Positions 17,144 to 25,271 of a stretch of DNA of 64,000 bases are shown here, one piece after another. The notes below the pieces were generated by a model. It saw nothing but the letters and a program-made list of their open reading frames with translations, had not been told where the DNA came from and ran no database searches. The DNA lies in assembly GCA_964625335.1 (NCBI GenBank), contig CAZVBE010000007.1:1-64000 (forward strand), in the 5' to 3' direction. Each line of letters starts with the position of its first letter. The first letter of the stretch is position 1. The stretch is from CAZGUG01 sp964625335. Lineage in GTDB: Bacteria; Bacillota; Clostridia; Ch29. The position numbers were made by a program, and so were the translations under genes.

Positions 17144-18430
17144 TTAGTATGTGGTTGCAGACAACCTGTTATAACCCAGTTCGTTTGTCGAGCCCGTAAC
17201 AATCTGTAATTCGGCTTCAATGCTGCCATCTTCCCTGAGGCTGCCTTTGAAGCCGCCTGCTATAACATCCACAGGCTCGATATGGCCTATTACTTTCTTC
17301 ATAGGCGGCAATACTATTATTTCGTTTGCATTACCTGCTGTTACAACAGCGTCGGCTTTAACGTCCGCATCTGCAAGGGACTGTGAAGCCCCGTCCCTTC
17401 CCGCATATTCATCCGTTACTATTACGGTTTTTATGCCCTGGTTTTCAATCTTCTTACAGTTCATGATAAGGTCGGTATCGGGGTTTCCAAAACCTTCTTC
17501 AGAAATTATGACCCCATCCACGCCCATAAGTTTAATAAGCTTTGCAGTCATGTTGGACGACCTTTCCTTGTCCGCCAGGTACACGTTCTCATTGGTTATT
17601 ACCACGCCGACAAAGTTTAGCTCCTTACCATGCTTCTCATACAGGTCGTGTATTATGGGATTGTTCATATGATGATAGGTCGTATTTTTGTCACAGGCCG
17701 AAACGCAGTTACCGCTTACTATTGCTCCGTCCATTACCTCAGTTGGATAGATTAATGTTGGAATGATCTGTTTGGCATCCACTCCGTACACGTAGGTATC
17801 GTGGAGCAGTCCCTGGGATTGAAGCATGTACACATAGGCTACCTTTGGCAAACCTTCAAACTCGTTTGCCTGCTCCAGCAGGGGCTTGGTCTCGTAGGTC
17901 TTAACTTCGTCGGGCTTCAGACTTCTCGCCGCCTCGGCAATATATGCCGCCGCCTTAAAACCGACAAGTCTTACCGCTTCTTCGTGTTGGTGCTGTTTTA
18001 ATCCTTGGATGGGCTCACAGATAACCACCACATTGCAGCTCTTCGAGAATGGAGTATAGTCGGCTCCCGGACCGGTCATGTCAATAAGCCCTTCCTGGAA
18101 ACCTACTATCTTACCTGTTGTCAGTACATTTGCCCCTCTGAGAACATGGGTTTTCCCGCTGCCTACATTGTCCACCTTGCTTACGAAACCGGGGAAAACG
18201 CCGCCGGGCCCTTCCACCTTAACTCTTGGTTGAATAACATCCTTAACCGGAGTTATCCTAACCTCTTCGCCGGGCTTTGCAAGATCAATGTCAATGCTGG
18301 CCAGTCTCGGATCCTCACCTATTGCCCTAAGCATTTCTTCTTTGTTTACATACAGCACGGCGTTTTTGATCTCTGTAGCAGCGCCAAATTGTACATCCTT
18401 GATATTTATGTAACCAAGTTCCAGACGCAA
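17144..18430 (-). CDS. grdE: Glycine reductase component B proprotein GrdE
   Basis: 428 aa. GrdE is cleaved autocatalytically into 25- and 22-kDa subunits of the substrate-binding protein B, leaving a carbonyl group that forms a Schiff base with glycine. The cleavage-site cysteine is in VSGNCVSACDKNTTYHH. A GTG three codons earlier overlaps the GGAGG site, whereas TTG at 18430 is eight bases after it, yields the family start MRLELG and places the cysteine at residue 242, exactly the published position; TTG was therefore chosen. It follows trxA by 33 bp and is the first structural grd gene. Confidence 0.95.
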   Translation of the reverse strand: MRLELGYINIKDVQFGAATEIKNAVLYVNKEEMLRAIGEDPRLASIDIDLAKPGEEVRITPVKDVIQPRVKVEGPGGVFPGFVSKVDNVGSGKTHVLRGANVLTTGKIVGFQEGLIDMTGPGADYTPFSKSCNVVVICEPIQGLKQHQHEEAVRLVGFKAAAYIAEAARSLKPDEVKTYETKPLLEQANEFEGLPKVAYVYMLQSQGLLHDTYVYGVDAKQIIPTLIYPTEVMDGAIVSGNCVSACDKNTTYHHMNNPIIHDLYEKHGKELNFVGVVITNENVYLADKERSSNMTAKLIKLMGVDGVIISEEGFGNPDTDLIMNCKKIENQGIKTVIVTDEYAGRDGASQSLADADVKADAVVTAGNANEIIVLPPMKKVIGHIEPVDVIAGGFKGSLREDGSIEAELQIVTGSTNELGYNRLSATTY

Positions 18431-18463
18431 TATGTTCACCTCCCTTTATTTTCAGCCTTTCGG

Positions 18464-18784
18464 CTAAACATACCTCTTGATCATTTCTTCAATATTGTCT
18501 GCTGTAGCTTTGTCCTGGGTAAGTTCCTCTGCCTTCTCGCCATTCTTGTACATAGCTATAGTAGGTAAACCAAGTACTTTTTGGGATATTGCCAGCCTTC
18601 TGTTTTCGGCGGTATTGAGTTTGCAAAACTTAATCTTTTCACCGTATTGCTTCGCCAGTTTTTCCACAGAAGGCATGAGTGCCTTGCAGGGCTCACATTT
18701 TGGGCCCCAAAAATCCAATAGAACAGGCTTAGCCGACTGCTTTACTTCAACGTCAAAGTTATCCTTGTTTATTTCAAGCACCAT
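18464..18784 (-). CDS. trxA: Thioredoxin of the glycine reductase system
   Basis: 106 aa with active site WGPKCEPCK (Cys 30, Cys 33). The CEPC form, instead of the common CGPC, is characteristic of thioredoxins that serve glycine reductase. It reduces the oxidised selenoprotein A after acetyl phosphate release. The ATG follows GGAGGTGAA. It lies 10 bp after trxB and 33 bp before grdE, so reductase, carrier and target are made together. Confidence 0.95.
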   Translation of the reverse strand: MVLEINKDNFDVEVKQSAKPVLLDFWGPKCEPCKALMPSVEKLAKQYGEKIKFCKLNTAENRRLAISQKVLGLPTIAMYKNGEKAEELTQDKATADNIEEMIKRYV

Positions 18785-18794
18785 TTCACCTCCT

Positions 18795-19721
18795 TCAATC
18801 AAATTTTTCTGCTATATAATGTTCTGCTCTGGCAGCAGCAATTGCACCGTCGGATGCTGCTGTTACAACCTGCCTCAGGCTTTTCTTCCTGATGTCTCCT
18901 GCTGCAAACACACCCTCTATGCTTGTATTCATATCCTCATCGGTAATAATATACCCCCTGGCGTCCATGTCGACCAATCCTTTGACAAGCTCGGATACAG
19001 GGTCATAGCCGACAAACATGAATACTCCGTCCGTTTCAACCTCACTGAGTTCATCCGTCTTTACGTTCTTCACAATTACCTTTTCTACAATGCCGTCCCC
19101 TTTTATCTCCGATACAACACTGTTCCAGATAAAATCTATCTTATCGTTCGCAAAGGCTTTTTCCTGTATGGATTTGGCTGCTCTGAGTTCATCCCGGCGG
19201 TGGATAACCGTTACCTTTTCGGCAAACTTTGTCAGGTACAAAGCCTCCTGTATTGCCGAATCTCCGCCGCCTACCACCACAACCCGCAAATCGGTAAAAA
19301 AGTCTGCATCACAGGTGGCACAATAGGACACACCCTTGCCTCTGAGTTCCAGTTCCCCGGGGCACCCCAGAAGCCTTGGCTTGGCGCCGGTTGCTATAAT
19401 GAGCGTCTTTGCCCGGTACTGCGCATTATCGGTAACAACCTTCTTTATCTTTTCTCCCAGTTCCAGCTTTGTTACGGTTTCAACTCTGGTCTCGACTCCG
19501 AATTCCTCCGCCTGTTTCTTCATTCTTGAAGTGATCTCAGGTCCGGTAGGCTGCTCAACTGAACCGGGGTAATTCTCCAGTTCCTCTGTGGTGGCAGCCT
19601 GACCGCCCCACTTTCCTTTTTCGATTATCAGGGTTTTGGCTCTGCTTCTTGCCCCATAAAGCCCCGCGGTCAGCCCTGCCGGGCCTCCGCCAATGATAAT
19701 GATATCGTATAGATCCTGCAT
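18795..19721 (-). CDS. trxB: Thioredoxin reductase (FAD, NADPH)
   Basis: 308 aa, low-molecular-weight bacterial type. The FAD-binding motif is at the N-terminus (IIIIGGGPAGLTAG), the redox pair is CATC (Cys 134, Cys 137), the nucleotide-binding motif is VVVVGGGDSAIQEA with HRRDELRAAK following, the usual NADPH determinants, and the FAD motif GVFAAGDIR closes the fold. It passes electrons to the adjacent thioredoxin. Its ATG follows AGAGGAGGG, and the ribosome site is the end of a repeat element shared with the fba leader, so it may have its own promoter inside the grd operon. Confidence 0.96.
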   Translation of the reverse strand: MQDLYDIIIIGGGPAGLTAGLYGARSRAKTLIIEKGKWGGQAATTEELENYPGSVEQPTGPEITSRMKKQAEEFGVETRVETVTKLELGEKIKKVVTDNAQYRAKTLIIATGAKPRLLGCPGELELRGKGVSYCATCDADFFTDLRVVVVGGGDSAIQEALYLTKFAEKVTVIHRRDELRAAKSIQEKAFANDKIDFIWNSVVSEIKGDGIVEKVIVKNVKTDELSEVETDGVFMFVGYDPVSELVKGLVDMDARGYIITDEDMNTSIEGVFAAGDIRKKSLRQVVTAASDGAIAAARAEHYIAEKFD

Positions 19722-19728
19722 ATATATC

Positions 19729-19843
19729 CCTCCTCTTAGTAGTATGGGGACACACCTTTATAGCTGGTATTTCTTTATGGCCAAGGAATGTCCCCATTAG
19801 AATTCCTTGCTGCGGAATGTCCCCGATTGATAAGCTTTCGGGC
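19729..19843 (-). repeat. Dispersed GGGGACA repeat, copy B, trxB leader
   Basis: Read toward trxB it runs from CCCGAAAGCTTATCAATCGG through GGGGACATTCC blocks and GGTGTGTCCCC to ATACTACTAAGAGGAGG. Aligned by eye with the fba leader (copy C) it shows about five mismatches over roughly 114 bases, apart from a 27-bp segment present only in copy C. It fills the gap between grdX and trxB and supplies the trxB ribosome binding site. Confidence 0.85.
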
Positions 19844-19866
19844 CGCTGTTTGCCAGTGCAGTCATA

Positions 19867-20244
19867 TCACACCTTCAATGCGTTTTTTATAAGGTCAAGG
19901 TCTATCACCCTGAAATCCTCAAGGCAACCCTCCGGCCAGTCGGGGGTCGTTTTATCCTCTAAAAGACTTTTTGTCCTGTTTATGCTTTCTTCCATGATTA
20001 TTAGAGAATCATAGTCTGTAAATCCATATCTTTTTTCAAGAGCTATACTCTTATATGGAGTCTGGTTTGGTTTTATACTGCCGGACAACGGATGGGTTAA
20101 CAGTATATAGCCGGTATGTATTAATGCCCTTGCCTGTTCCATAGTCTGCAGCAGCGTACCCTCAACGAAAATTATTTCAAATATTGTGGAAAGTTTTTCT
20201 TTTACCAGTTTATTATTTGAAATTATAAGTGTATTATTCTGCAA
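19867..20244 (-). CDS. grdX: GrdX family protein
   Basis: 125 aa, matching the small GrdX family found at the head of glycine and betaine reductase operons; its molecular function is unknown. It begins TLIISNNKLVKEKL and has a conserved-looking central part ILLTHPLSGSIKPNQTPYKS and a C-terminal RVIDLDLIKNAL. No signal peptide or membrane helix is seen, so it is probably cytoplasmic. The start is TTG eight bases after GGGAGG. It is the first gene after the glycine riboswitch. Confidence 0.85.
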   Translation of the reverse strand: MQNNTLIISNNKLVKEKLSTIFEIIFVEGTLLQTMEQARALIHTGYILLTHPLSGSIKPNQTPYKSIALEKRYGFTDYDSLIIMEESINRTKSLLEDKTTPDWPEGCLEDFRVIDLDLIKNALKV

Positions 20245-20300
20245 TAGCTTTACCTCCCGCCGGCAGCCTATTTATTGGTATGTATTTACATCCTTTACAA

Positions 20301-20353
20301 TAAAAAACAGGGGCGTGCATGGGCATTATGTAGCCTATACACTTCCCTGTTTT
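20301..20353 (-). terminator. Expression platform of the glycine riboswitch
   Basis: On the minus strand AAAACAGGG pairs with CCCCTGTTTT, followed by a TTTTTATTG tract. The 5' arm directly abuts the end of the second aptamer (CTCAGGTACCAAAACAGG), so ligand binding and terminator formation can compete. This is the usual genetic ON arrangement for glycine-degradation operons. Confidence 0.8.
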
Positions 20354-20518
20354 GGTACCTGAGAGATTCTTCTTATATATATAAGAATTGCTCCTTCGGT
20401 GCTGCCTGACAGCTTTCCAGGAAGTTGTCCGGATACAGTCCTTTTACCTGAGAGTATCACCATAACACGGCAGTAAATGGCTTACCCCTTCGGTGCCCAT
20501 AAGGGTCTCTCCCGCACC
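20352..20518 (-). promoter_or_regulatory. Tandem glycine riboswitch
   Basis: Two consecutive aptamers are legible on the minus strand. The first runs from GCGGGAGAGACC through CACCGAAGGGGTAAG to ACTCTCAGGTAAAAGGACTG; the second includes GGACAACTTCCTGGAAAG, GCACCGAAGGAGCAA and AATCTCTCAGGTACCAAAAC. These are the conserved cores of the gcvT-type RNA. It precedes grdX and the whole glycine reductase operon, so glycine should switch on its own degradation. Confidence 0.95.
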
Positions 20519-20650
20519 CATCATCCAAATATGCAATTAAATTGTACATATTTTAACAGTTTCAGTCCGTTCTTTGCTATTAATTCAACAAATATTTATT
20601 GATTCCTCTTTTATAATAATATTTTTTTATCAATGTTTGCATACCTGTTA

Positions 20651-21490
20651 TTATTTCATAAAAAATACGGCAATTGTCCCGGGACCAACATGGGTTCCTA
20701 TAACACAGCCTATTTCGGAAACTAACACGTCTTTCGGTTTAAACTGCCCAAGCAGCATTTCCTTCATTTTCTGCGCTTCTTCCAGGCATTCGGAATGTAC
20801 CACTGCGAGAGTCTGTCCCTCTATGTCTTTACCCGTCTTTTGTATGGCTTCTATAAGCCTGCCCAGCACCTTTTTTCTGCCCCTTACCTTGTCCATGACT
20901 TCTATTTCCCCGTCCAGAACCTGCAGGATGGGCTTTATATTCATAACGGTAGCAATAGTTGCCTTGACTGGGCTCAGCCTGCCACCCTTTTTGAGATACT
21001 CCAGCGTATCCACACCAAAAACGTACTGCATTCTGTCCCTCATATAAAGAACCCGGTCCTCGATTTCCCGGAGCGTGGCTCCTTCCCGGGCCATGGTTGC
21101 CGCCTCTGTCACAATCAGGCCCATACCCATAGAGTAACCCAGTGAATCTATAACTGCTATGTCGTCACTTGCCAGCGTGCTCTTTGCCGCTACCGCCGAT
21201 TGGTATGTACCGCTCCCCTTTGAGCTTAAGTGTATCGAAACAACCGAATTTCCCTTTTCCAATTCCTGTTTATACATGTCTATAAAAGCCGGTGGATTAA
21301 CCTGGGAAGTTGTAGGCATTTGTTTGCTCTCTGAAAGCTTTTTGTAAAACTCCCGGTTCGTAAGGTCAACACCGTCTCTGTATGACCCGTCTGCAAAATT
21401 AACCATCAGGGGCGCAATCCTAATATTATATTCTTCTATCAGCTCCTTTGGCAGATCGGCAGTACTATCGGATATTATTCTGATTGCCAT
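20651..21490 (-). CDS. DegV family fatty-acid-binding protein (intact copy)
   Basis: 279 aa, full length. DegV/FakB proteins bind a fatty acid and, in Firmicutes with FakA, present it for phosphorylation. It has the N-terminal IRIISDSTADLP, the MPTTSQV loop that contacts the ligand carboxyl group, HLSSKGSGTYQSA, LEYLKKGGRL and the C-terminal IGTHVGPGTIAVFF. The ATG after AAAGGAGGGTTAAAT was preferred over an upstream start 27 codons earlier that runs into the neighbouring gene. It is 22 bp downstream of a second, interrupted degV gene. Confidence 0.92.
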   Translation of the reverse strand: MAIRIISDSTADLPKELIEEYNIRIAPLMVNFADGSYRDGVDLTNREFYKKLSESKQMPTTSQVNPPAFIDMYKQELEKGNSVVSIHLSSKGSGTYQSAVAAKSTLASDDIAVIDSLGYSMGMGLIVTEAATMAREGATLREIEDRVLYMRDRMQYVFGVDTLEYLKKGGRLSPVKATIATVMNIKPILQVLDGEIEVMDKVRGRKKVLGRLIEAIQKTGKDIEGQTLAVVHSECLEEAQKMKEMLLGQFKPKDVLVSEIGCVIGTHVGPGTIAVFFMK

Positions 21491-21512
21491 ATTTAACCCT
21501 CCTTTAATATAC

Positions 21513-22358
21513 TTATTTAACAAAATATACTCCCAGAGCCATATCCGGACCCGAATATGTCCCGATAACACTCCCTACGGTTCCGACAACAAATTCCTTT
21601 ACCCCAAACCTGCTGCCAAGCACCTCCTTCAATTCCTCTGCCAATTCATCGCAGCCTATGTAATTTATTGCGACTACCTTATCGGAAAAATCAGCTTCAA
21701 AGCTGTCAAACTGTCTGACTATCCACTTAATTATCTTCTTTTGTCCCCTTATCTTATCCAGAAACTTTACTTCGCCATCAGAAAAGGTTACCACCGGCAT
21801 TATGTTTAACAGATTTCCAATCAGCGCGGCACCGGCACCAATCCTTCCCCCCTTTTCCAAATATGTCAGGGTTCCGAGTATTATCAGGCTGTGCATATTA
21901 TCCGCCATATATGTAACCCTTTCCATTATTTCCTGCAGGCGGCAGCCGTCTTTGGCCATTTGTGCCGCTTGGAGTACCACCATCCCGTGGGCGAGGGTGG
22001 CCAGCTTTGTATCCATAATATGTATATTTTCAAGGCCAAGCACATTTTTTGCTATTACCGCAGACTGACAGGTACCGCTGAGTTTTCCCGAAATAAAAAG
22101 CCCCAGGATGCTTTCATTTTCCCTGCCCAGCTTTTCAAAGATTTCTGCAAACTCGCCTACGGCCACTTGCGATGTTGACGGGAACTCCCCGGACTTGCCC
22201 AACCTGTCAAAAAATTCTCAATTGGATATATCCACCCTGTCCCTGAAACTCTCCTGACCAAATCTTACCGTTAAAGGCACCATAGATATATCATATTCGT
22301 GCAAGATGCTGTCGGGTAAATCACAGGTGCTGTCGGTTACTATCTTGATTTGGTGCAT
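21513..22358 (-). pseudogene. DegV family protein with an in-frame TGA at codon 47
   Basis: The frame would encode 281 residues, the normal DegV length, starting MHQIKIVTDSTCDLP after GGGGTGA and ending IGTYSGPDMALGVYF. Codon 47 (22220-22218) is TGA, in VDISN-TGA-EFFDRLG. The paralogue downstream has Arg at the same aligned place (VDLTN-R-EFY), so a CGA-to-TGA change fits. Both flanks retain clear family sequence, including FPSTSQV, FISGKLSGTCQSA and LTYLEKGGRI, so loss would be recent. Because this genome reads TGA as selenocysteine in grdA and grdB, recoding must be considered, but no CxxU-like context is present. Confidence 0.8.
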
Positions 22359-22419
22359 CAATGAGTTCACCCCTTATTTGGTTTATTCCGGCAGTTCCAT
22401 TTTATATTAAATAGCAGTC

Positions 22420-22467
22420 CCTTTCAATAAAAACTGTCCTATGAAGGTATATACCTTCATAGGACAG
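22420..22467 (-). terminator. Terminator after the Na/Pi symporter gene
   Basis: A 34-nt near-perfect palindrome, arms CTGTCCTATGAAGGT and ACCTTCATAGGACAG around ATAT, begins eight bases after the stop codon and is followed on the minus strand by TTTTTATTG. Confidence 0.88.
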
Positions 22468-22475
22468 CATATTCT

Positions 22476-24080
22476 CTACTTAATCCTGTCCAGTATGGCA
22501 AGGGCAATATTCGAACAGTGGTCTCCGATCCTCTCAAGATTACTGATTACGTCAAGGAAAACAACCCCTGAACCGGGTACGCACTGGTAGTTGTTAAGCC
22601 TGCCAATGTGACTTTCCCTGTACTCCCTTTCCATTCTGTCCACCTCGTCCTCCCGTCTCCTTACATCCCGGGCAAGCTGGAAGTCCTTATTCTTCAATGC
22701 GGTAATGGAATCCTCCACCATTGAATAGACATAATCTGTCATAGCCGTAAGATCACTGATTCCTACTTCGGAGAACACCAGGCCGCTGTCTATTTTACGC
22801 TGAGCCAGTTCCGCAATATTTTCTGCATGGTCTCCAATCCTTTCTATATCGTTAACCGTATGAAAAAGACTGGTAACCAAATCATTCTCATCCCCTGAAA
22901 TGCTGCTGTTGGAAAGAAGGACCAGGAACTGTGTAATCTCCTTTTCCAGTGCATTTACCATTTCTTCCTTCTGAAAACAATGGTTCAACAATTTTTCATC
23001 TTCCTTAATAAAACCATCGACGGCATATCTTAGGGTTTCCTTTGCAATCACACCCATCCTGGCGACCTCTTTTTTCGCCTGCAATACAGCTATACTGGGG
23101 GTTTCGAGTATACGGGTGTCAAGGTATTTCAGCACCCCTTCCTCCACTTCCTCACCGGGTACAAGCTTCTTAGATGCCAACACCAGCAAAGAGGCAAAGG
23201 GAAGAAGTATCGCCGTATTGACAATATTGTACATGGTATGGGCATTGGCTATTTGTCTTACAGTATTTCCTCCCAAATATTCCACTGCCATACTAAGGGG
23301 AATTGTCAAACCTATAAAGAGCATCATACCGAAAACTTTAATAATAAGATGTATCATGGCAGCTCTTCTGGCGGTAATATTAGTGCCTATACTGGATAAA
23401 AGGGCGGTTACGCAGGTACCGATATTCATCCCCAGTATAATGGGCAGTGCAGTACCTATTGATATAAGTTCATTGGCAGCAAGGGCCTGCAGTAAACCTA
23501 TTGAGGCGCTGCTGCTTTGAATTACTGCGGTTACCACAAAACCGGCAATAATACCAAGAAGTCTGTTATGTCCGAAAGTTGTCATAATATTTGCGAAAAT
23601 TTCGGATTCTCTCAAGGGCTCCATGGAGCTTGACATAAGGCCCATGCCTATAAACAGAATTCCAAAGCCCGTAAGTATTTCCCCGAGCTGTCTGTGTTTC
23701 CTCCGGGTACCGAAAATAAGCAGTCCTACACCGATTGCCACCACCACCGGAGCAATATCGGTAAACTTGAAAGCCACCAGCTGAGATGTGACGGTAGTAC
23801 CTATATTTGCTCCCATTATAACCCCTGCAGCCTGCATAAGGTTCATAAGGCCTGCATTTACAAAACCTACTACCATAACCGTTGTGGCGCTGCTGCTCTG
23901 TATAAGCGCTGTTATTAAGGCTCCAAAGACCAAACCAAGAAGTCTGTTGGTTGTCAATACTTCAAGCAGCTTTTTCAGCCTGTCTCCGGCCGCCTTCTGA
24001 AGACCTGTGCCCATAACATTCATTCCGTATATAAAAAGACCCAGTCCCCCCAGCAGCTCAAAGACCATTCTGGTTGTCAT
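22476..24080 (-). CDS. Na+/phosphate symporter, NptA/YjbB family, with PhoU-like tail
   Basis: 534 aa. The membrane half (about residues 1-310) contains the two inverted signature repeats of the family, LIQSSSATTVMVVGF near residue 60 and VIQSSSASIGLLQAL near 187, each in a QSSSA context that forms the Na+/phosphate site. The last ~200 residues are a cytoplasmic PhoU-like helical domain with EKEITQFLVLLS and two similar segments NDIERIGDHAENIAEL and SNLERIGDHCSNIALA. Phosphate uptake is inferred; PhoU-like tails may regulate it. ATG start; single-gene unit with a strong terminator. Confidence 0.92.
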   Translation of the reverse strand: MTTRMVFELLGGLGLFIYGMNVMGTGLQKAAGDRLKKLLEVLTTNRLLGLVFGALITALIQSSSATTVMVVGFVNAGLMNLMQAAGVIMGANIGTTVTSQLVAFKFTDIAPVVVAIGVGLLIFGTRRKHRQLGEILTGFGILFIGMGLMSSSMEPLRESEIFANIMTTFGHNRLLGIIAGFVVTAVIQSSSASIGLLQALAANELISIGTALPIILGMNIGTCVTALLSSIGTNITARRAAMIHLIIKVFGMMLFIGLTIPLSMAVEYLGGNTVRQIANAHTMYNIVNTAILLPFASLLVLASKKLVPGEEVEEGVLKYLDTRILETPSIAVLQAKKEVARMGVIAKETLRYAVDGFIKEDEKLLNHCFQKEEMVNALEKEITQFLVLLSNSSISGDENDLVTSLFHTVNDIERIGDHAENIAELAQRKIDSGLVFSEVGISDLTAMTDYVYSMVEDSITALKNKDFQLARDVRRREDEVDRMEREYRESHIGRLNNYQCVPGSGVVFLDVISNLERIGDHCSNIALAILDRIK

Positions 24081-24153
24081 GTTTTACCCCCTACACGTTA
24101 AAAGTGTATTATGCATTCCGATACTATAATAAACTATTTTAAAGCGCCTTATG

Positions 24154-24630
24154 TTAAATTAATGTTAATTTTGTAAAACCATGTTGACGAAGAGCTTCAT
24201 ACAGTACCACCGCCACAGCATTTGATAGGTTCAAAGACCGGGCAGCCGTCTCTTTAACCATAGGTATCCTAATGCAACTGTCCATATTTGGAGCTATCAA
24301 TTCCTTCGGCAATCCTTTCGTCTCCCTGCCAAATATCAGAAAGTCACCCTTTCGGTATTCCACCCGGTCGTAAAACCTTCGGCCCTTGGTAGTGGCAAAA
24401 TAAAACCTTGACTTTGGGTAGGTTTCCCTCAGCTGATTGAAGTTATCGTAATACCTGATATCAACAAGATGCCAGTAATCCAACCCTGCCCTTTTAAGAT
24501 GTTTATCATCCACCGAAAAACCCAAAGGCTTCACCAGGTGAAGTGTCGAGCCGGTGGCAGCACAGGTGCGCACTATGTTTCCTGTGTTCTGCGGTATCTC
24601 AGGCTCTACCAGCACTATGTTAAAGGCCAT
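24154..24630 (-). CDS. trmL: tRNA (cytidine/uridine-34-2'-O)-methyltransferase TrmL
   Basis: 158 aa, SPOUT-class methyltransferase that modifies the wobble position of tRNA-Leu. It has the N-terminal NIVLVEPEIPQNTGNIVRTC, the motif 2 segment FLIFGRETKGLP and the knot-forming C-terminus IRIPMVKETAARSLNLSNAV. The ATG at MAFNIVLVEPEIP was chosen; an upstream start adds 31 residues unlike the family. It is transcribed divergently from the Fur-family gene. Confidence 0.94.
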   Translation of the reverse strand: MAFNIVLVEPEIPQNTGNIVRTCAATGSTLHLVKPLGFSVDDKHLKRAGLDYWHLVDIRYYDNFNQLRETYPKSRFYFATTKGRRFYDRVEYRKGDFLIFGRETKGLPKELIAPNMDSCIRIPMVKETAARSLNLSNAVAVVLYEALRQHGFTKLTLI

Positions 24631-24739
24631 ATCCCACACACTCCTTCCCAATATATAATAAATCATTATTAGCCGCTTGTACACCTTCCAGATGTCTCCT
24701 TGACATTGTCGAAAATATACCATAGATTTTGTTATTAAT

Positions 24740-24768
24740 TTGACAAATCCTATTTTTTATTATATATT
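24740..24768 (+). promoter_or_regulatory. SigmaA-type promoter of the fur-family gene
   Basis: TTGACA and TATATT are separated by 17 bp, close to the vegetative consensus. A 17-bp palindrome overlaps the downstream side of the -10 element, and the Fur-family start codon lies 39 bp after the -10. Confidence 0.8.
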
Positions 24769-24783
24769 GTTAGCAGATAACAA
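24767..24783 (+). promoter_or_regulatory. Putative Fur/PerR-type operator
   Basis: TTGTTA-GCAGA-TAACAA is a perfect 6-5-6 inverted repeat overlapping the end of the -10 box. Length and symmetry resemble Fur-family operators, although the bases differ from the classical Fur and PerR boxes. Binding here would block the promoter and give autoregulation. Confidence 0.55.
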
Positions 24784-24806
24784 CTATTAATTAGGGTGGT
24801 GCTGGT

Positions 24807-25220
24807 ATGGGTTTGGATGTCGTCTTAAGAGAGATGGGTTGTAAGGTTACCCCGCAAAGACTGGCCATATACGAGGTGCTGCAAACCTGCAGTATGCACC
24901 CCACTGCAGAAACCATATACAATATTATATCCGCCGATTACCCGACAATGAGTCTGGCAACTGTGTATAAAACCCTTGATTTGCTTAAAGAGGCGCATAT
25001 AATACAGGAGCTCAATATATCAGGTAATACTTCCAGATATGACATAATACCTGATCCTCACCCGCACATAATATGTGCCAGGTGCGGCAAAATCGAAAAT
25101 ATGGACATGAAAATATCAAAAACCATGCTTAATAAAGCCCGGAAATCATCGGGTTACAATATCCATAATTTTCAGCTTTATTTCTTCGGGGTTTGTCCCT
25201 ACTGTAAATCCGTCGATTAG
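24807..25220 (+). CDS. Fur family metalloregulator, PerR-like
   Basis: 137 aa. The winged helix occupies about residues 1-80 (CKVTPQRLAIYEVL, MSLATVYKTLDLLKEAHII) and the metal-binding dimerisation half the rest. Two CxxC pairs, CARCGK near residue 91 and CPYCKS near 131, form the structural zinc site. HPHIICARCGK matches PerR/Fur. Whether it senses iron, peroxide or zinc cannot be decided from sequence. It is a single gene with its own promoter, a palindrome at the -10 and a strong terminator, surrounded by minus-strand genes. Confidence 0.93.
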   Translation: MGLDVVLREMGCKVTPQRLAIYEVLQTCSMHPTAETIYNIISADYPTMSLATVYKTLDLLKEAHIIQELNISGNTSRYDIIPDPHPHIICARCGKIENMDMKISKTMLNKARKSSGYNIHNFQLYFFGVCPYCKSVD

Positions 25221-25240
25221 AACCCTTCTATTTAGCATAT

Positions 25241-25271
25241 AAATAAGACGGCCAATAAGGCCGTCTTATTT
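25241..25271. terminator. Bidirectional terminator
   Basis: AAATAAGACGGCC and GGCCGTCTTATTT form a 13-bp stem with loop AATAA; A-rich and T-rich flanks make it usable for the plus-strand fur gene and the converging minus-strand gene. Confidence 0.85.
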
